Assembly: GCA_032821775.1 (NCBI GenBank)
Contig: JAVLRN010000014.1
Location: forward strand, 248,001 to 312,000
DNA from: Sanguinoderma infundibulare
Taxonomy: Eukaryota; Basidiomycota; Agaricomycetes; Polyporales; Polyporaceae
Direction: 5' to 3'
DNA: 64,000 nucleotides
Part shown: piece by piece, positions 23,200 through 34,736 of the stretch
Layout of the letters: every line of letters starts with the position of its first letter
How positions within the stretch are numbered: the stretch's first letter is position 1
Notes under the pieces: generated by a model
What the model saw: only the letters and a program-made list of their open reading frames with translations
Told to the model about the DNA's origin: nothing
The model's database searches: none
Position numbers and translations under genes: made by a program

Positions 23200-23880
23200 T
23201 CGGTGCCCTTTCTCGTCTTCGGCTCCTTTCACCATCTCCGTCTCGATTTCATCCTTCTCCTGTCTCGTCCATCTTCTTCTCTCCTCCTCTATTTTGCTGT
23301 CATGCTTATCATCACTTGCATCGACATCGTCGAAAATCGCATTGTATCATATCGCATATCATTATTGGCATCACGGACTAGTACCCCTTTACTGTACCTC
23401 TTAGACCCTGGATATCCTCGCATTTCGGCACGCGCTTTATCACGCCTTGTATTTCTAGCGTCACATTTGCTATTGTTTCTCTGTCATCTCCATGTTCAGT
23501 GTGGCTGCCTTTCTTCGCGTCCTTACATAGATATGAGATGCACAGCTCAGAAATGGACGCCGTGGTTATGGGTCGTTCTCGGAATCCGTCACATCCACAG
23601 ACCCCACATCATGGACCTTATACCACATCTGGTCTGCATCGTTATACCCTTGCATCGTTATACCCTTCTTAAATTATGACACCCCCACTCTCACGTTCCA
23701 TTTGTATCGCTCGCATTCCTACTTTGTTCTCTGTTTCCGCCGTAGCTTCGCTTTAGACTTCAATGGTTATGATACCAATCGCGTGTTGCACGTGAGAGTC
23801 GTACCTTGGCTGTACTATTAGTGATAAGGCAGTCTATGACAGACATTGTGTGTCCTTCTCGAGACTCATTTGCTCGTAGA

Positions 23881-24840
23881 GGGGTGCATATGAATCGGCG
23901 CTCCCATTTCCCGACCCTGAGAAAGAGGTCCAATTTGAAAGCATTTACATCAGGGTAGAATTATCACGTGCTGTGTGACTCACGCAGACGATGCGCTCAC
24001 TCTTCCCATACAGTTTTATTATGCGACCGAGTTCGATTTCCAGGTTTGGCAAGTTGCCAACCGTCATCGACGGTGAGTAAAATCTTTATCTCGATCGCGC
24101 GCCTATCATGATGGACACGCGCCGAATTTTGGCTACCAGTGCTTGCAACTCCTCACCTTCAACGAGCCTCAACCGTGAACGTAGCCTACTCGACACAGAC
24201 CAAAACGAAGACAAGGCGGAACGCAACATACCTGTGCCACGTTCACTATGCAGACGTCGAACCAGACGCGGAGGGAGAGGGACGCTCTCGCCAACTTCAG
24301 CTCACCGTTTTTTGGGTGGGCACGAAGCAAGTTGCAACTGAATGTCAGTCTTTTGCCTGTCAGACAGTATCAGAAGTTGGCAGTTGAACCTTCGTTATTT
24401 ACTTCCTCGCTTCGGTAAGTACGTTAGGATTGAGGCCGACTCTATTCAATTAATCTAACAATACTTACACATAGGGGCGCTGGCGTGCATCAATTGCCTG
24501 AGTCGAATCGACAATCTGTGGCACCCACACACTGATGTTCACATGTAAGTGACTCACTTGAGACCACTTACGTAGCTCACTCCATGCAGTCGCTTTCGCG
24601 GTGACCCGTAACTTCCACACCACTTCTTGATGTGCAGGCCGGTCTCGATGAGCTGCTTTACCTAGGGGACTTTGCCCTGCTGGCGGACACCACGACTGAA
24701 AACCAACAGCTATGTATGTTGCCTTTTCCATACACTAGAACTCATGCATTAATCTCGATGTAGGTCACCATCGGGCCCCTTTAGCGGAACGCCAGCTCGC
24801 CGAGGACAGGACATTCCCGCATACCGAAGTTCAGGAATAG
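23881..24840. other. Intergenic region, no gene recognised
   Basis: Lies between the 3' end of the ZF-2 unit and the F-box pseudogene. The missing first exon of that pseudogene might be here, but no convincing start was found. Confidence 0.4.
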
Positions 24841-26769
24841 TGCTTGTCGAGAATCACTGAGCATCGGAGTCGTATTCAGTCCTTTCGCCAGATATGCAGT
24901 CCTGCCGCTGCTAGCGGGGCTGTCTACGAAGCCACATCCAACATTCGCCCGCTCCGCTCCGCTTACAACGACGCAGCACCTATCCACCGGTACCTCCCTC
25001 CCGAGCTGCTCATGGAGATCTTCGCCAACTTGCACCCGACCGCGATGCGCAGATACAGCCTGCCCGTTCTGCGCGTTTGTCCGTACTGGAGGAGGCTCGT
25101 CCTCAAGACGCCTCAGTTCTGGGCGAACCTCCTCGGCTTGCCGATCTGGGCTTCGTGGAACAGGAAATGGCACATGCCTCGCTTCAAGGTAGCAATCTCG
25201 CGATCGGCACACCGGAGCCTTGCCTTGCGTATCTCGCACTTTTAGCCTGATCTCGTGGACGACTTGGCGCTTCATTCCAACCGTGTCTCCTCTGTCAGTG
25301 TCGCGCGCTATATACGAGGACATAGTCGGAATTAAAGAGCTCCTAAAACAACATCTGCCCGAGTCGCCTCAAGGATCTTGCCATCCTCAACTGCAGCCCA
25401 CCATATCCACTTCGAGGACACCTTGTTTGACCTTGGATTTCCCTCCAATCCTGTACTCCACGCGCTCCGTCTTCACCGCACAGATCTCATGCTTCCCGTC
25501 ACGTCCTACACCTCACGACGTCACCTCAAACTCGTGTCCTCCATCGTCTGCATGCTGTCCATCTCCCGATACGGCACCCCATTGCGGCTGGCCCACGATG
25601 CTCTTGAATACTTCCCGAACTTGGAGACCTTGCACGTAGTCTACAGCCTGTTCCGATGCAACGAATGCGGACAATGCACCTGCCCAAGACCAACTCTGAC
25701 GAAGACTGTCCATCTCCTTCAGCTGTGCCGCCTCGAGATGCAGGAGAAGGCCGGATACATCCCGCTCTTCCTATCCCGTCTCTCCTTCCCCCCGACGACC
25801 TCCCTCGTGCTCGAGCCCGAGTCAAGTACACCAGCAAAGGGATCTCCGCCCCAATCTTTCCGAGCCTCGGCCTCTTTCGCCCAACGCCGCATGCCGAGCT
25901 CAGGCTCGACATCGCCTTGAGCTCCCAGACCCATAACCACCGGGCGACGCGGTGGGAGGCACACGGCGAGGGCGCGCGTCCCGTCCGCATCTTGCTCGCC
26001 ACGGACGAGCTCGACGCCGTCTCGAGGTTCACGCGCAAGCTCGCGCACGCCCTCGCGCCCGCGCACGGCGTCACCTGCGTCGCGGCCAAGGCGCGCCCCT
26101 CGTCAGATCCAGACCAGAAGGGTTACTGGACAACGCTTCTGTGCGACCTCCCGCAGCCCCTTCGCTTCTCGTGCGCGGAGCATCAGACCACGCAAGACGC
26201 CATGCCCGTCCTCGGAAAGCGGTTGCTAACAAACGGCGCGTTCCCGTGTCCGGACTTGGAGGACCTCACGTTGGCGTGCGAGTTCGGCTCGGTTTCAGAT
26301 ACCAGCAGCAGCCCCAGTCTCCTTCTGATGCTGCGACAGTCGCAAAAAGCCTACAGTGCGGCGATGAGGCGAGAGCTGCGGGGGGCGCGTTCTGTCAAAC
26401 GCTCGAAAGGACGCTCGCCGACAGGGCCGGTGGCCATTGCAGGCCTGTCCGGAAGCTATCTGTCGTCGTGCGCGGGCTGCAGGCGGCGGCAGGCGTGGAA
26501 GACGGGGAGGTTGCATTCGTGGAACGGCGGTTGCGCGATGGGGTGGGTCAGTTGGTTCAAGAGGTTGTTGTCGCTGGCAAGACTGACCGACGTACGTCCT
26601 CGCATTTCTCGTGTGCGCCGACTGACTGAAGCTAACGGTGCTCGACTTCTCGCAGGGAACGTACAGCCTTGGGCTCGTCGATACGAGGACCGTGCACCAG
26701 GGCCCATCGAATGACCAATTTGCGAGGCGCGGAAGCAAAGCCACGAGGACGACGGACGTTGCCGGATGA
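24841..26769 (+). pseudogene. Degraded F-box/LRR gene
   Basis: The first exon here opens after an AATAG acceptor-like site with no start codon. It carries an agaricomycete F-box (IHRYLPPELLMEIFANLHP, VLRVCPYWRRLVL). Frame is lost repeatedly. IKELLKQHLP and RLKDLAILNC lie in different frames near 25350. The leucine-rich body continues in a third frame (LEYFPNLETLHVVYSLF) and shifts again near 25830 and in 26350-26480. The C-terminus is still recognisable: VQEVVVAGKTD, a GTACGT...CGCAG intron, then GTYSLGLVDTRTV. No single spliced frame can be built. The number of lesions argues for decay rather than a sequencing slip. Confidence 0.75.
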
Positions 26770-27249
26770 GGGAGGATGATCGGGCTGCACAGCGCATGCG
26801 CTCATCCATCACAACAAGGCACATTCATCCGATAATCCATCTTCCCCTTTGAAACGACGGCCCACAGACGACGACTGGTGCAGCCTGGCGCGAGTGCGGC
26901 AGAGAAGCAGAGGTGAGTGCGTGTTGATTGGAGGTTCGGTCGTGTGCGTCTGCCACACTCTGAGCAGGATGAGAAGGAAAGACTGTCGGATGGGGGCCAA
27001 GGACGATCCTAGGGAGGGTGAGTTGATTCTTGAGCGTTGCGGCGAGCGGAAGAGTCGAGCGTGAAAGGGGGACGGCGAGACGCGCGCTAGGAGACGTGCG
27101 CTTGAAGCACAGCCCGTGCTGAACACGCGTTCGGTAGGCTACTACCGCGCGCCCTTCTACCATCGTCTGCCCTGGGATCACAACGCATCTCATCGTGTTT
27201 TCGAGCTCATCCCCTTTCGATCCAATCGTCCTCGTCGCTATATTATCAC
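26770..27249. other. Intergenic region upstream of HET-1
   Basis: 480 bp with no recognised gene. The upstream flanks of HET-1 and HET-2 are not obviously similar, so duplication began near the first exon. Confidence 0.4.
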
Positions 27250-29164
27250 ATGATGCACAACATATCCCTCGTTCGTGTCCGTCGGAGGGCAGACCAGTCC
27301 CTGTATCTCGAACGCAAGCCGAGCGCGACCACCGAGGACGATTACATCGCCATCTCTCACGTATGGGGCACACCGGAGACAGTGCAGGACACAGTGGTCG
27401 ACGGTCACCCTGGTGCGTGAATCAGACTTCACAGAAAGCGGGATGGAGCTCACCGGCCGGCGTTCACCGGTCACCAGGGGTTGTCAAGTTGAGTCCCGGA
27501 AAACGAGACATTCTCTCCATCCTCAGCCGTCCCGACATCTGCGGCTCCGATTGGTTCTGGATGGACCTCTTCTGCATCGACCAGACCGAGTCCGCGACCA
27601 TCACCATCTCAGACCAGCTCAGGTCGATCCCCGACGTCTACAAGTCGGCGCGCTGCGTCAAAGTGCTCCTGGAGCAGCCCATCTGCGCCGAGTGGCATGA
27701 GACCATCGTGCACCTCCTTGACAGCAACAACTTGGACGAAGAGGCCATCCAGCACCAGGTCATACGTCCCGGGTTCAGCCACGCCGAGCTCTGCGGGCCG
27801 CACATGGTGTACTTCGATCCCTGGTTCGAGAGGCTGTGGACGCGCCAGGAGGGCCTATATGGGAAGGTCCTAGACTTTGTGCCCCTGAACCTCATCCCAT
27901 GCCCTCGCGAGCAGAATCGGTTTGATAGCGAATACCGGAAGTGGATGGTTGACTATGTTGGCCTGAAGACTCTGGCCGTCTTTGTGTTCCTGCGCGATAA
28001 ATGTGCGTATACGGGCCTCGTCCTCTCCGCGCCCAATGGGTTACTTGTGGACCTTATGTACCGGTGCGTCCGTCAGCAGAATGTTCTTGGCCTCGAGTTG
28101 TGCTGACAAACTGTGACATGGGCAGGCATCACGTCGACATGGCGAAGTACGGAGGCCGAAGCCGTCCTGCTGCTACACACGATCCACTTCGACCGGTATG
28201 GCAAAGCGGACGGGCGACGACCAAACCTCGCGACTACGTCCTGGCTGTCTTCCCCGACGTAGCGGGCTACATCCCTCCTCCCAACGCCCGCACGATGACG
28301 TTCTCGGAACTGGTGGCCGATGCATTCAATCAGGCTCCGGTTCAACAACGTTATTGCATCGCACCGAAGGTCTTCGCTGGCATGATGAAAGACCCGGCGG
28401 CGATGTCCCTGATCGAGAGCATGGTGCCGTGCATCTTCGAGGAACCCAACAACGTCACCGAGGCATATGACAGCGTTACGGTCATCCCACTAGCACTGTT
28501 GCCGGCCATCGTACCAGCTGGACAAGAAACATTTGTTGGCGTGTGCAGGCATGTCACGGTCCAGCATGTCCAACTCAGCCGTGCGGAGGTCCCGCGCATC
28601 GTCAAGCTGTGCATGGGGACAATGGACTACGAGCGTCAGCAGGGGTTGGGCTATTTACACAATCCATATATGGGAATGCCAATGGACCAAGTGCGCACGG
28701 AGCGGGGGCGCGTGCAACAGTACCTTTTCATGACGATAGGAGGAGGCGGCGTCACGCAGGAGGGGGCACGTGCATTGGAGTCCTATCCCGATCCACAAGA
28801 CGTTCCGGACGACGTTTTCGGGGAGGCACTCGGGCAATTCCTTGTTGCCATGATATGCTCAACGTCTATAACCACGGCAGATGTCATCCTTCGCCATGCC
28901 TCGCCCTGTATCCTCTCGACGCCTGTCGGCGATATCCTCGCTGTGGTTCACCTGGAAGAGGGTGAAGTGCATCGTCAAACACCGCAGGTGCTAGAGCTGC
29001 TTCGATCACCATTGTACCGCGTTCAAGGTTACCTGGTCGCATCGCAGACCAGGACAGGTACCACCACCATGATTGGGAGGACTGTCATCCCGTTGAACAC
29101 ATTTGCGAAGGCCATAGTCGAGGACGGAGAGGCGAGAGGAAGCTTGCGGGCGGTATTGGACTGA
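27250..29164 (+). CDS. HET-1: HET-domain protein
   Basis: Three exons (27250-27412, 27478-28063, 28126-29164), 595 residues. HET-domain motifs in order are YIAISHVWGTPET in exon 1, ICGSDWFWMDLFCIDQTESA in exon 2, and WFERLWTRQEGLYGK. This is the pattern of the HET family (PF06985), which in several fungi acts in non-self recognition and triggers cell death on heterokaryon formation. Many family members have no proven role. The C-terminal ~340 residues carry no domain I recognise, though DYVLAVFPDVAGY and similar segments suit HET partners. The first of two adjacent ATGs is used. Direct duplicate of HET-2, and both intron positions are identical in the two copies. Confidence 0.82.
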
Positions 29165-29772
29165 TGGACTGCATCGAGGTTTACATTGTTCCCATGGGCA
29201 GGTTGTCTTACAGTATAACGATGCCAATACCCCCTACCCCTCACAATCCGAACACAGTCTTGCCCTCCCTGAACCCCATCTCCCTCAATCTGCTACCTTC
29301 TCGACCAGCCACAGCAGTCCACACAGTAGCAGCCCAATGCCTAGCTTCGCGTGATTCAAGTGTTCCTCTGTGACCTCCTTATCAAGCATAACACGATGTG
29401 CATGACAATAAATGACGAATGGTTTCAATACTAGTGATCGACACAAACGAGCATGATGTATGTTGGAACTCACGGGAAGGTCTCGGTGACAAGTTCTCGG
29501 TAAGGATGTGCGTGACCTTGAACCGCTCATGAGGACATTGCCCACCGGCACTGTGGTCTTTTTGCTAGAGGGTGAACGCAACGAGAGGCCGCCATGAGCA
29601 CCACGGTCCTAACACAGCGGAGGACTGCATACCTATCGAGGAGCAGCGAGATCTTCGTCTTGTCAGACTTGCGAGTCAGAGAGGGCCACATCGATAACTT
29701 GCCAATGCGGGATGAGTGCGGTCCCACTAGCGACGAGGTTGATCTAACACACCAAATGAGCCAGCCGGTCAA
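27273..29772 (+). repeat. Large direct duplication, copy 1 (contains HET-1 and 3' flank)
   Basis: Matches 34789-37295 in direct orientation. Similarity begins inside the first exon and ends abruptly after GAGCCAGCCGGTCAA, about 600 bp past the stop codon. Differences are scattered substitutions plus small in-frame indels in the coding part. Confidence 0.85.
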
Positions 29773-30040
29773 GCGGATGTGCTCCGTACCGAACTGCACC
29801 TTGTAAAGGTGATACTTCCTGTTGTCAACCTCAGACGTCCCGTGGCGAATGTAAACGCCCCACTAGGTCCCCTGACATCGATCGCGAGGAAAGGATGTGA
29901 CCAGGCCTGGATATGGCTAGGCTTTCAAAAAAGCGTACCCTCGTCACTGCCAGCGATGCTCGTCCGTGCCATCTGCCCGGTTTTGTTTTTGTACCCATAT
30001 CGTAGATTCGTATTTGCTGTCTCGCTGTCCAATATCATTG
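29165..30040. other. 3' flank of HET-1 and intergenic region
   Basis: The first ~600 bp are shared with the 3' flank of HET-2. Short minus-strand frames in it (DKTKISLLLDRY, EEHLNHAKLGIGLLLCGLLW) are conserved between the copies and look membrane-like. No gene model could be built. Confidence 0.4.
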
Positions 30041-32470
30041 TCACCCAGATCTGTGCAACACCCATACTAGTAGTTGCTCTCGTGAGGTGAACGATGACGC
30101 GCGACATGACGGCCCCGAGCGAGGTACATCCACGACGCTGCGCCGGGGCGAGATGACCCCAACGGCCTTGCTGTACTCGAGCAGGTCCCCGCCGCTCTTC
30201 AGGACGAGCTCCGCCTCGTCCTCGCCCCCGTGCTCGATCCCGAGAAGCCTCTCCACGTTCGTCGACACGAGCACGATCGCCTACGGTTGCGAGATCGCCC
30301 CCCCCCCCGCGTCTAGCGCCGCCTGTCGCGTCGTACATGCACATCAGTCCAGAGGGAGGGCGTGCGGGAAGAGGGTACGTACCTAGCCGGTGTCGAACAG
30401 GGGGTTCCGCGCCTTGTTTGCATCGCGTGTGCCCAGACTCGCGGTGACATTGTGCTCGAGCGACTCGACGATCTGGCTCTGGGCCAACAGCAAGGGCCGG
30501 GGAGTCTGCGGGTTCACGTTCACGCTTCCGTCAGCGCCAGCATACCGGGTATAGACAAGGTAGAAAACACTCGATTCCGCCGCACCTCACACTCCTTCGG
30601 GAACGGCTGCGGCTCCGTGAGCAGCACGCCGACGACCTCGCGCTCAGTGAGCTCGAGGACAGTCTCGATGACATCTGCGCTCTCCACCTCGACGACGAGC
30701 GGCGCCTCGCCCCGTCTGACCTTCGTGAACCACGCCCCGAGCTCCCCCTCCGTTTCATTCTCGTTCTTGTTGAGGAGGTGGCGGAGGGCGGCGACGTGCG
30801 TGCTCACGCCGGGCGACGCGCTGAGGTGAACGGCGACGTGCACGGCACACGCGATCTGGACGATTGCGCCAGGAGCGAGCTTGTGCGGGGACCCAAGCGA
30901 GAACGCGGTGTTGAGGCCCGAGAGGAACCCCCTGCTCCCTCCGCTTTGGGTTCGGGGAGACGACGCCGGTGGTGACCCCCGCGCAGTACGCAGCGCTGTT
31001 CCCGTGTTGCAGATGTACGTGTCAGCTCTCCTTTCGTTTTCACGCGGCGAAGGGGAGAGATGAGAAGACGCACTGTGCATGCCTGGTCGCGAACTACAGC
31101 CCGTCCGCCGCGCGGGTGATCGCCCCGCTGCCCCCTGCCACGACGGTCAGGACGGACTCGGTGAGGGCGTGTCGGGCGTACCCGTGGTTGGACGACGGCT
31201 CGCCCTGGATCTCCTCCAGCCTGAGGTGCGGGTCGCACATCGTCAGCCTGGGTGACACCGCGCCGCCCTCGAGCTCGATTATAGCGACCTCGGCGTCGGC
31301 GTAGGCGGAGCGCACGCAGATGCTCTTGGGCAGACCAACACACGCGACTCTGCTTGCACGAGGCACGGAAAGAAAGAGGGAGAATGCACTGTAGGCAGAC
31401 TTCAGCGTGTCCGGGACGAGGTACGTCTCGCGTGCGTGGTGGAACGCAGCGATCGAGAACTTGAACTCGTTCGTGATCTAGGAACAGATTGAGCTTTGCC
31501 AAACAGCACATAACATGAGGTCGTCGAAGACGCACTCTAACTAGATCGTCCAGATCTACAGTCTCGCAGCAGTGAGTGTGGACCTGCTTCCCGTCAGCTG
31601 TGCTCAAGGTAAGCGACAGAGATACAGACTTTCACGCGTCTCCGGAGGACGTCGACCAAGGCCTCCCACTGGAGGTCTTCCGGATATGCGCTGAGTCCGG
31701 CCCAGTCACCGTCAGAGGCCTTGGCGCAGTACTCCTCCTGGGCTTCCTTGATCTGACGAGCCTTGTCATACCTAAACAAGACCGGTGGACTAGATGATAA
31801 CGATGTAAAAACGGATGTACACCTGACGGAATGCCCATGAAGTGCCCATACGAGCCTGAGTGTCGGAGTATACCCTGTCTAGCTATCACAAGAACAATGC
31901 GTGAAAATCGACCTCGAGCGTACGAGTTTTACTCACCTGGGTTCTCTCCGCATGCTTGTCTTCCACTGTCATGAGCAACTGGTGAAAAGACCAATGTCGT
32001 CCATTGACTCACTTCATCTGCCAGTACCGGAAGGATACCCTACGATGTACACAGTTGTGTTCTTCTCATACGGGTTCCCGAGCGGAAGCGACTCGGAGAG
32101 CGTTCTGCCGTTGGCCGAAGCTTGACCACCGCCGCCTGCCCGCCGATGGCATTGGAAGACCCACGAAGAACCAACGCGGTCTGGTTGTTGCCATCAGCGC
32201 GTGGGTGGCAACGGATTGAGGGAAGGCTACGAACCGTAACGCCTCTGGAGGCACTGAGCTTGTACGCGTCATCGTGCGTGTTGAGCGCATTGAGAGCACG
32301 CAGCTACTGTGAAAATAACATATGTATGTTCGTTCGGTACACTTCTAGTGTCATTGAAGGTGCACCGGAAGGACAGGACCTTTCCTGGAGTTGTCATCAA
32401 CAGCATCTGATAGCACGGGAGCGGAATTCAGCCCGCTTAAGGATTTGTCAGCTAAGATGGTCTCGGTACA
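30041..32470 (-). pseudogene. Degraded amidohydrolase gene, 5'-truncated
   Basis: Family segments run in order on the minus strand. They are GLNSAPVLSDAVDDNSRKGP (~32430), LNALNTHDDAYKLSASRGVT, SSNAIGGQAAVVKLRPTAER, RYWQMK/HACGENP, MGTSWAFRQVYDKARQIKEA, EDLQWEALVDVLR, HTHCCETVDLDDLV, FKFSIAAFHHARETYLVPDT, SRGFLSGLNTAFSLGSPHKL, WFTKVRRGEAPLVVEVESAD and TNVERLLGIEHG. This is the fungal secreted amidohydrolase family. Several true introns remain, but frame breaks occur near 32070 and 31940, and an in-frame TAG interrupts the AISQP segment next to a long C run at 30298-30308. The N-terminus ends about 20 bp from the foldback element at 32482. A functional enzyme is unlikely. Confidence 0.75.
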
Positions 32471-32481
32471 CTGGCGATGAG

Positions 32482-32664
32482 CATCAGCAAAAAGGTGCGC
32501 AGCAATGGATAGACCGGCCATCAATCCATACAATTCCCGGGCCAGGCTGGGGTATCCATACCCTTTGCCTCGGGTATGGATACTGTATGGATACCACAGC
32601 CCGGCCCGGGAATTGTATGGATTGATGGCCGGTCTATCCATTGCTGCGCACCTTTTTGCTGATG
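32482..32664. repeat. 183-bp foldback (inverted-repeat) element
   Basis: Starts CATCAGCAAAAAGGTGCGC and ends with its reverse complement GCGCACCTTTTTGCTGATG. The two ~80-bp arms are almost perfect inverted copies with only a few mismatches, and meet at a few-base loop inside GGTATCC...GGGTATGG near 32560-32585. The element could form one long hairpin. It sits at the broken 5' side of the amidohydrolase remnant. No clear target-site duplication was found, so its origin (MITE-like, or inverted duplication at a break) is open. Confidence 0.9.
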
Positions 32665-33350
32665 ATGTGCTTACATATGGCTATACAGGTCAACGATCCT
32701 GTGGCAAATGAGCTAGACTGGCTAAACGAAAGGTTAAGGGCAACGCGAGGACTAACCAAGGTGACACCCATTACGTTTGCGTCGATGCGGTATACCGTTG
32801 TCCAAGAGGATGTCGAGTCAGTCCATGGACGACTTCAAGACCATTATTGCCGCCAGTCCCCACGACTTGAAGCGTTGGGCGGGCTTGCGAGTGTCTGAAT
32901 CTGCTGGCACTGAGAGCGGGTGAGGAGACTTGATGGTGGTGAGTGCATGCCCTGGTGCACCGAGAAGAGGAGATGACCAGTCACGGGAAGTGAGCGTGTG
33001 AGGGGGGATAGATTGCGCGAGTGTGGGTGACGAGATGGACCTGCCCTGTGAAACTGGGCCCGAGTGATGCCGATTTGGGCCTTGATTTCGTCCGGGGCCG
33101 ATGCGCATACATGGACTCGCATGTGTCGCTCGAGTCGACGAACCGGAAGAACGAGGGAGAGTCACGTGTGTCACCACCCACAGTCTGACAGCCGGAATCT
33201 GCCGGATCAGTGTATGAGCGCTCCGGAAGGCATCCGTTTTTGATTTTGAGCGTGACGACCAATGTCGACGTTCCTTTGCCCGGTGCTGCCTGCTCGTCAT
33301 TCCATCTCGTCTCTGTACATACGCTCTTGACTATGGAATAACATACTACT
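32665..33350. other. Region between the foldback element and the BTB remnant
   Basis: A plus-strand frame from 32641 to 32898 (ELDWLNERLRATRGLTKVTP) looks protein-like but matches no family I know and has no start or neighbouring exon. The rest shows nothing recognisable. Confidence 0.35.
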
Positions 33351-34325
33351 GCCCTAGAACGCCACCCGCAGCTGTAATTCTCCGACGGCAACGTCGTCCT
33401 CGCAGCCAAAGTCTCGTCAACCAACGGTGCCCACCCTAACTCCGAGCCCCACTCGCGCCCCCCCCAGTTTCAGCTCTACCGCGTCCACAGGCCTGTCTCA
33501 CGACACAACTCGACCGTCTTCGCAAACATGTTCGACGGAGAGCTGTGTGACGACGTGCCTTTGGTGGAGATGATAGAAAACACGGCCGAGGCGCTGTCGG
33601 GCTTGCCCGCGTTCGTTTACAACCCAACGTACGGCTTCATCTGTATATGTTTTCGCCTGCATATTCAGCTTCCAACAGCGAAGTAAGTGCTCCTCGCTGG
33701 GACCCGGACACACTCATCGTGATTACTCCCACCATTCGCATCTCCGACAACTACCTCGTCGAGGCCCTTCACGGACATCTCGTCCGCAAGGTCAAGGAAG
33801 ACTGGCCGCTTAGCTTTGCAAACTTGCCTGCCGTGGTGGGAAGACGCTGAGGCTCTGATGCACGTGCGCGCGGATGTCGAGGTCGAGCGGAAGCCGGAGG
33901 AGTGCCCGTGCTACATCCTCTTGCGGCGCGTGTTCTCCTGCGTCTTCCCCGAGGTGTAATCGAGGCAGTCCTTCAGTGCCTTCCACAGTCAAAAGGGCGC
34001 CGCTACCTGGTGACGCACCTCACAGAAGGTTCACGAGTCTTCTCCGTGCGTGTCTGGACTCACTGCCGCACACCGGTTTCGTAATGGAGGCAGACACTGT
34101 TCCCGGCGCTCCCCCTGTTTTATCCTGGCAACGTTTGTAATCGATGCAGGCCTACAGTGCCTTCAACGAGTCTCGCATACCAACACGTTACCAGGGTTCT
34201 GGGGGAGTGCTGGGAACAGCCTCTGCCTCGATTGTGAAACCGGTCTGCGGCAATGGCTCCCGGAGGCACGGCGCGAGCTATGGGTGAGGTTGCCAGGGTA
34301 CTTCGAGGTGTGGAAGTCTGAGTAA
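33351..34325 (+). pseudogene. Degraded BTB/POZ-domain gene
   Basis: BTB signature HPQL-stop-FSDGNVVLAAKV near 33365-33420: the expected Tyr codon after L is TAA. It continues FQLYRVHRPVSRHNSTVFAN, PLVEM-ENTAEALSGLPAFV, then ISDNYLVEALHGHLVRKVKE near 33750. Further blocks (PEECPCYILLRRVFS; ARRELWVRLPGYFEV near 34270-34310) match the usual C-terminal half of fungal BTB proteins but lie in shifted frames. In-frame stops and shifts exclude a continuous product. A C-run at 33457-33464 is a possible slip site. Confidence 0.75.
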
Positions 34326-34736
34326 TTTGCCGGGCCATTAATACATTGAGGGTTAACGTCATACACAAATCGGTCGGGATGGGATTGGCCGAGATTCGAA
34401 GCTGGATATAGAAATAAACTAAGTCAATCAATGTCCTTAACTCTGTCTCTCATCTAAGGGTACCATTATGCACAAACCAATCCTGGGGGTGGAAAATCTG
34501 CAGTGACTTCGGCATAAACGTCTCCAAGCTCCGTTTGTGCGGGCCGCATGCTGTGCGCGTGTCGATTCGGATCCACGTAGACTGTGATCCAGAAAGACCC
34601 AAGGTTAACGCTCAGCTCCCTCGAATCCGAGGACGCGTGGACGCTGGCAGGCCTGTGGCCGTCCTTTCGTACTCGACAGTCGCTTGCAGCGCAACCTCTA
34701 TCCCCTCGAACGTCCCCCCTAGCAAAACACCTCTCT
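34326..34736. other. Intergenic region upstream of HET-2
   Basis: 411 bp. The HET-2 frame is open upstream to an ATG at 34584, so the coding region could start there. HET-1 has no matching extension, which favours the later start. Confidence 0.4.

Larger units (their letters stand above)
20005..23880 (+). repeat. Segmental duplication unit carrying ZF-2
   Basis: From GAGTGGTCATGGAGCC near 20010 the sequence matches 44563 onward (ZF-3 unit), and from about 20075 it matches 48740 onward (ZF-4 unit). Similarity covers about 1.4 kb of upstream flank, the promoter, the gene structure and several hundred bp of 3' flank, ending near TCCTTCTCGAGA at about 23850. The upstream part has stops and indels in all frames and looks non-coding. 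A minus-strand frame in its first 150 bp (TLNLTESDLLLRFF) is shared with the ZF-3 unit. Confidence 0.8.

Noticed and set aside
32482..32664. The foldback element as a CRISPR array or rho-independent terminator
   Set aside because: It is one long inverted pair, not spaced direct repeats, and the host is eukaryotic.
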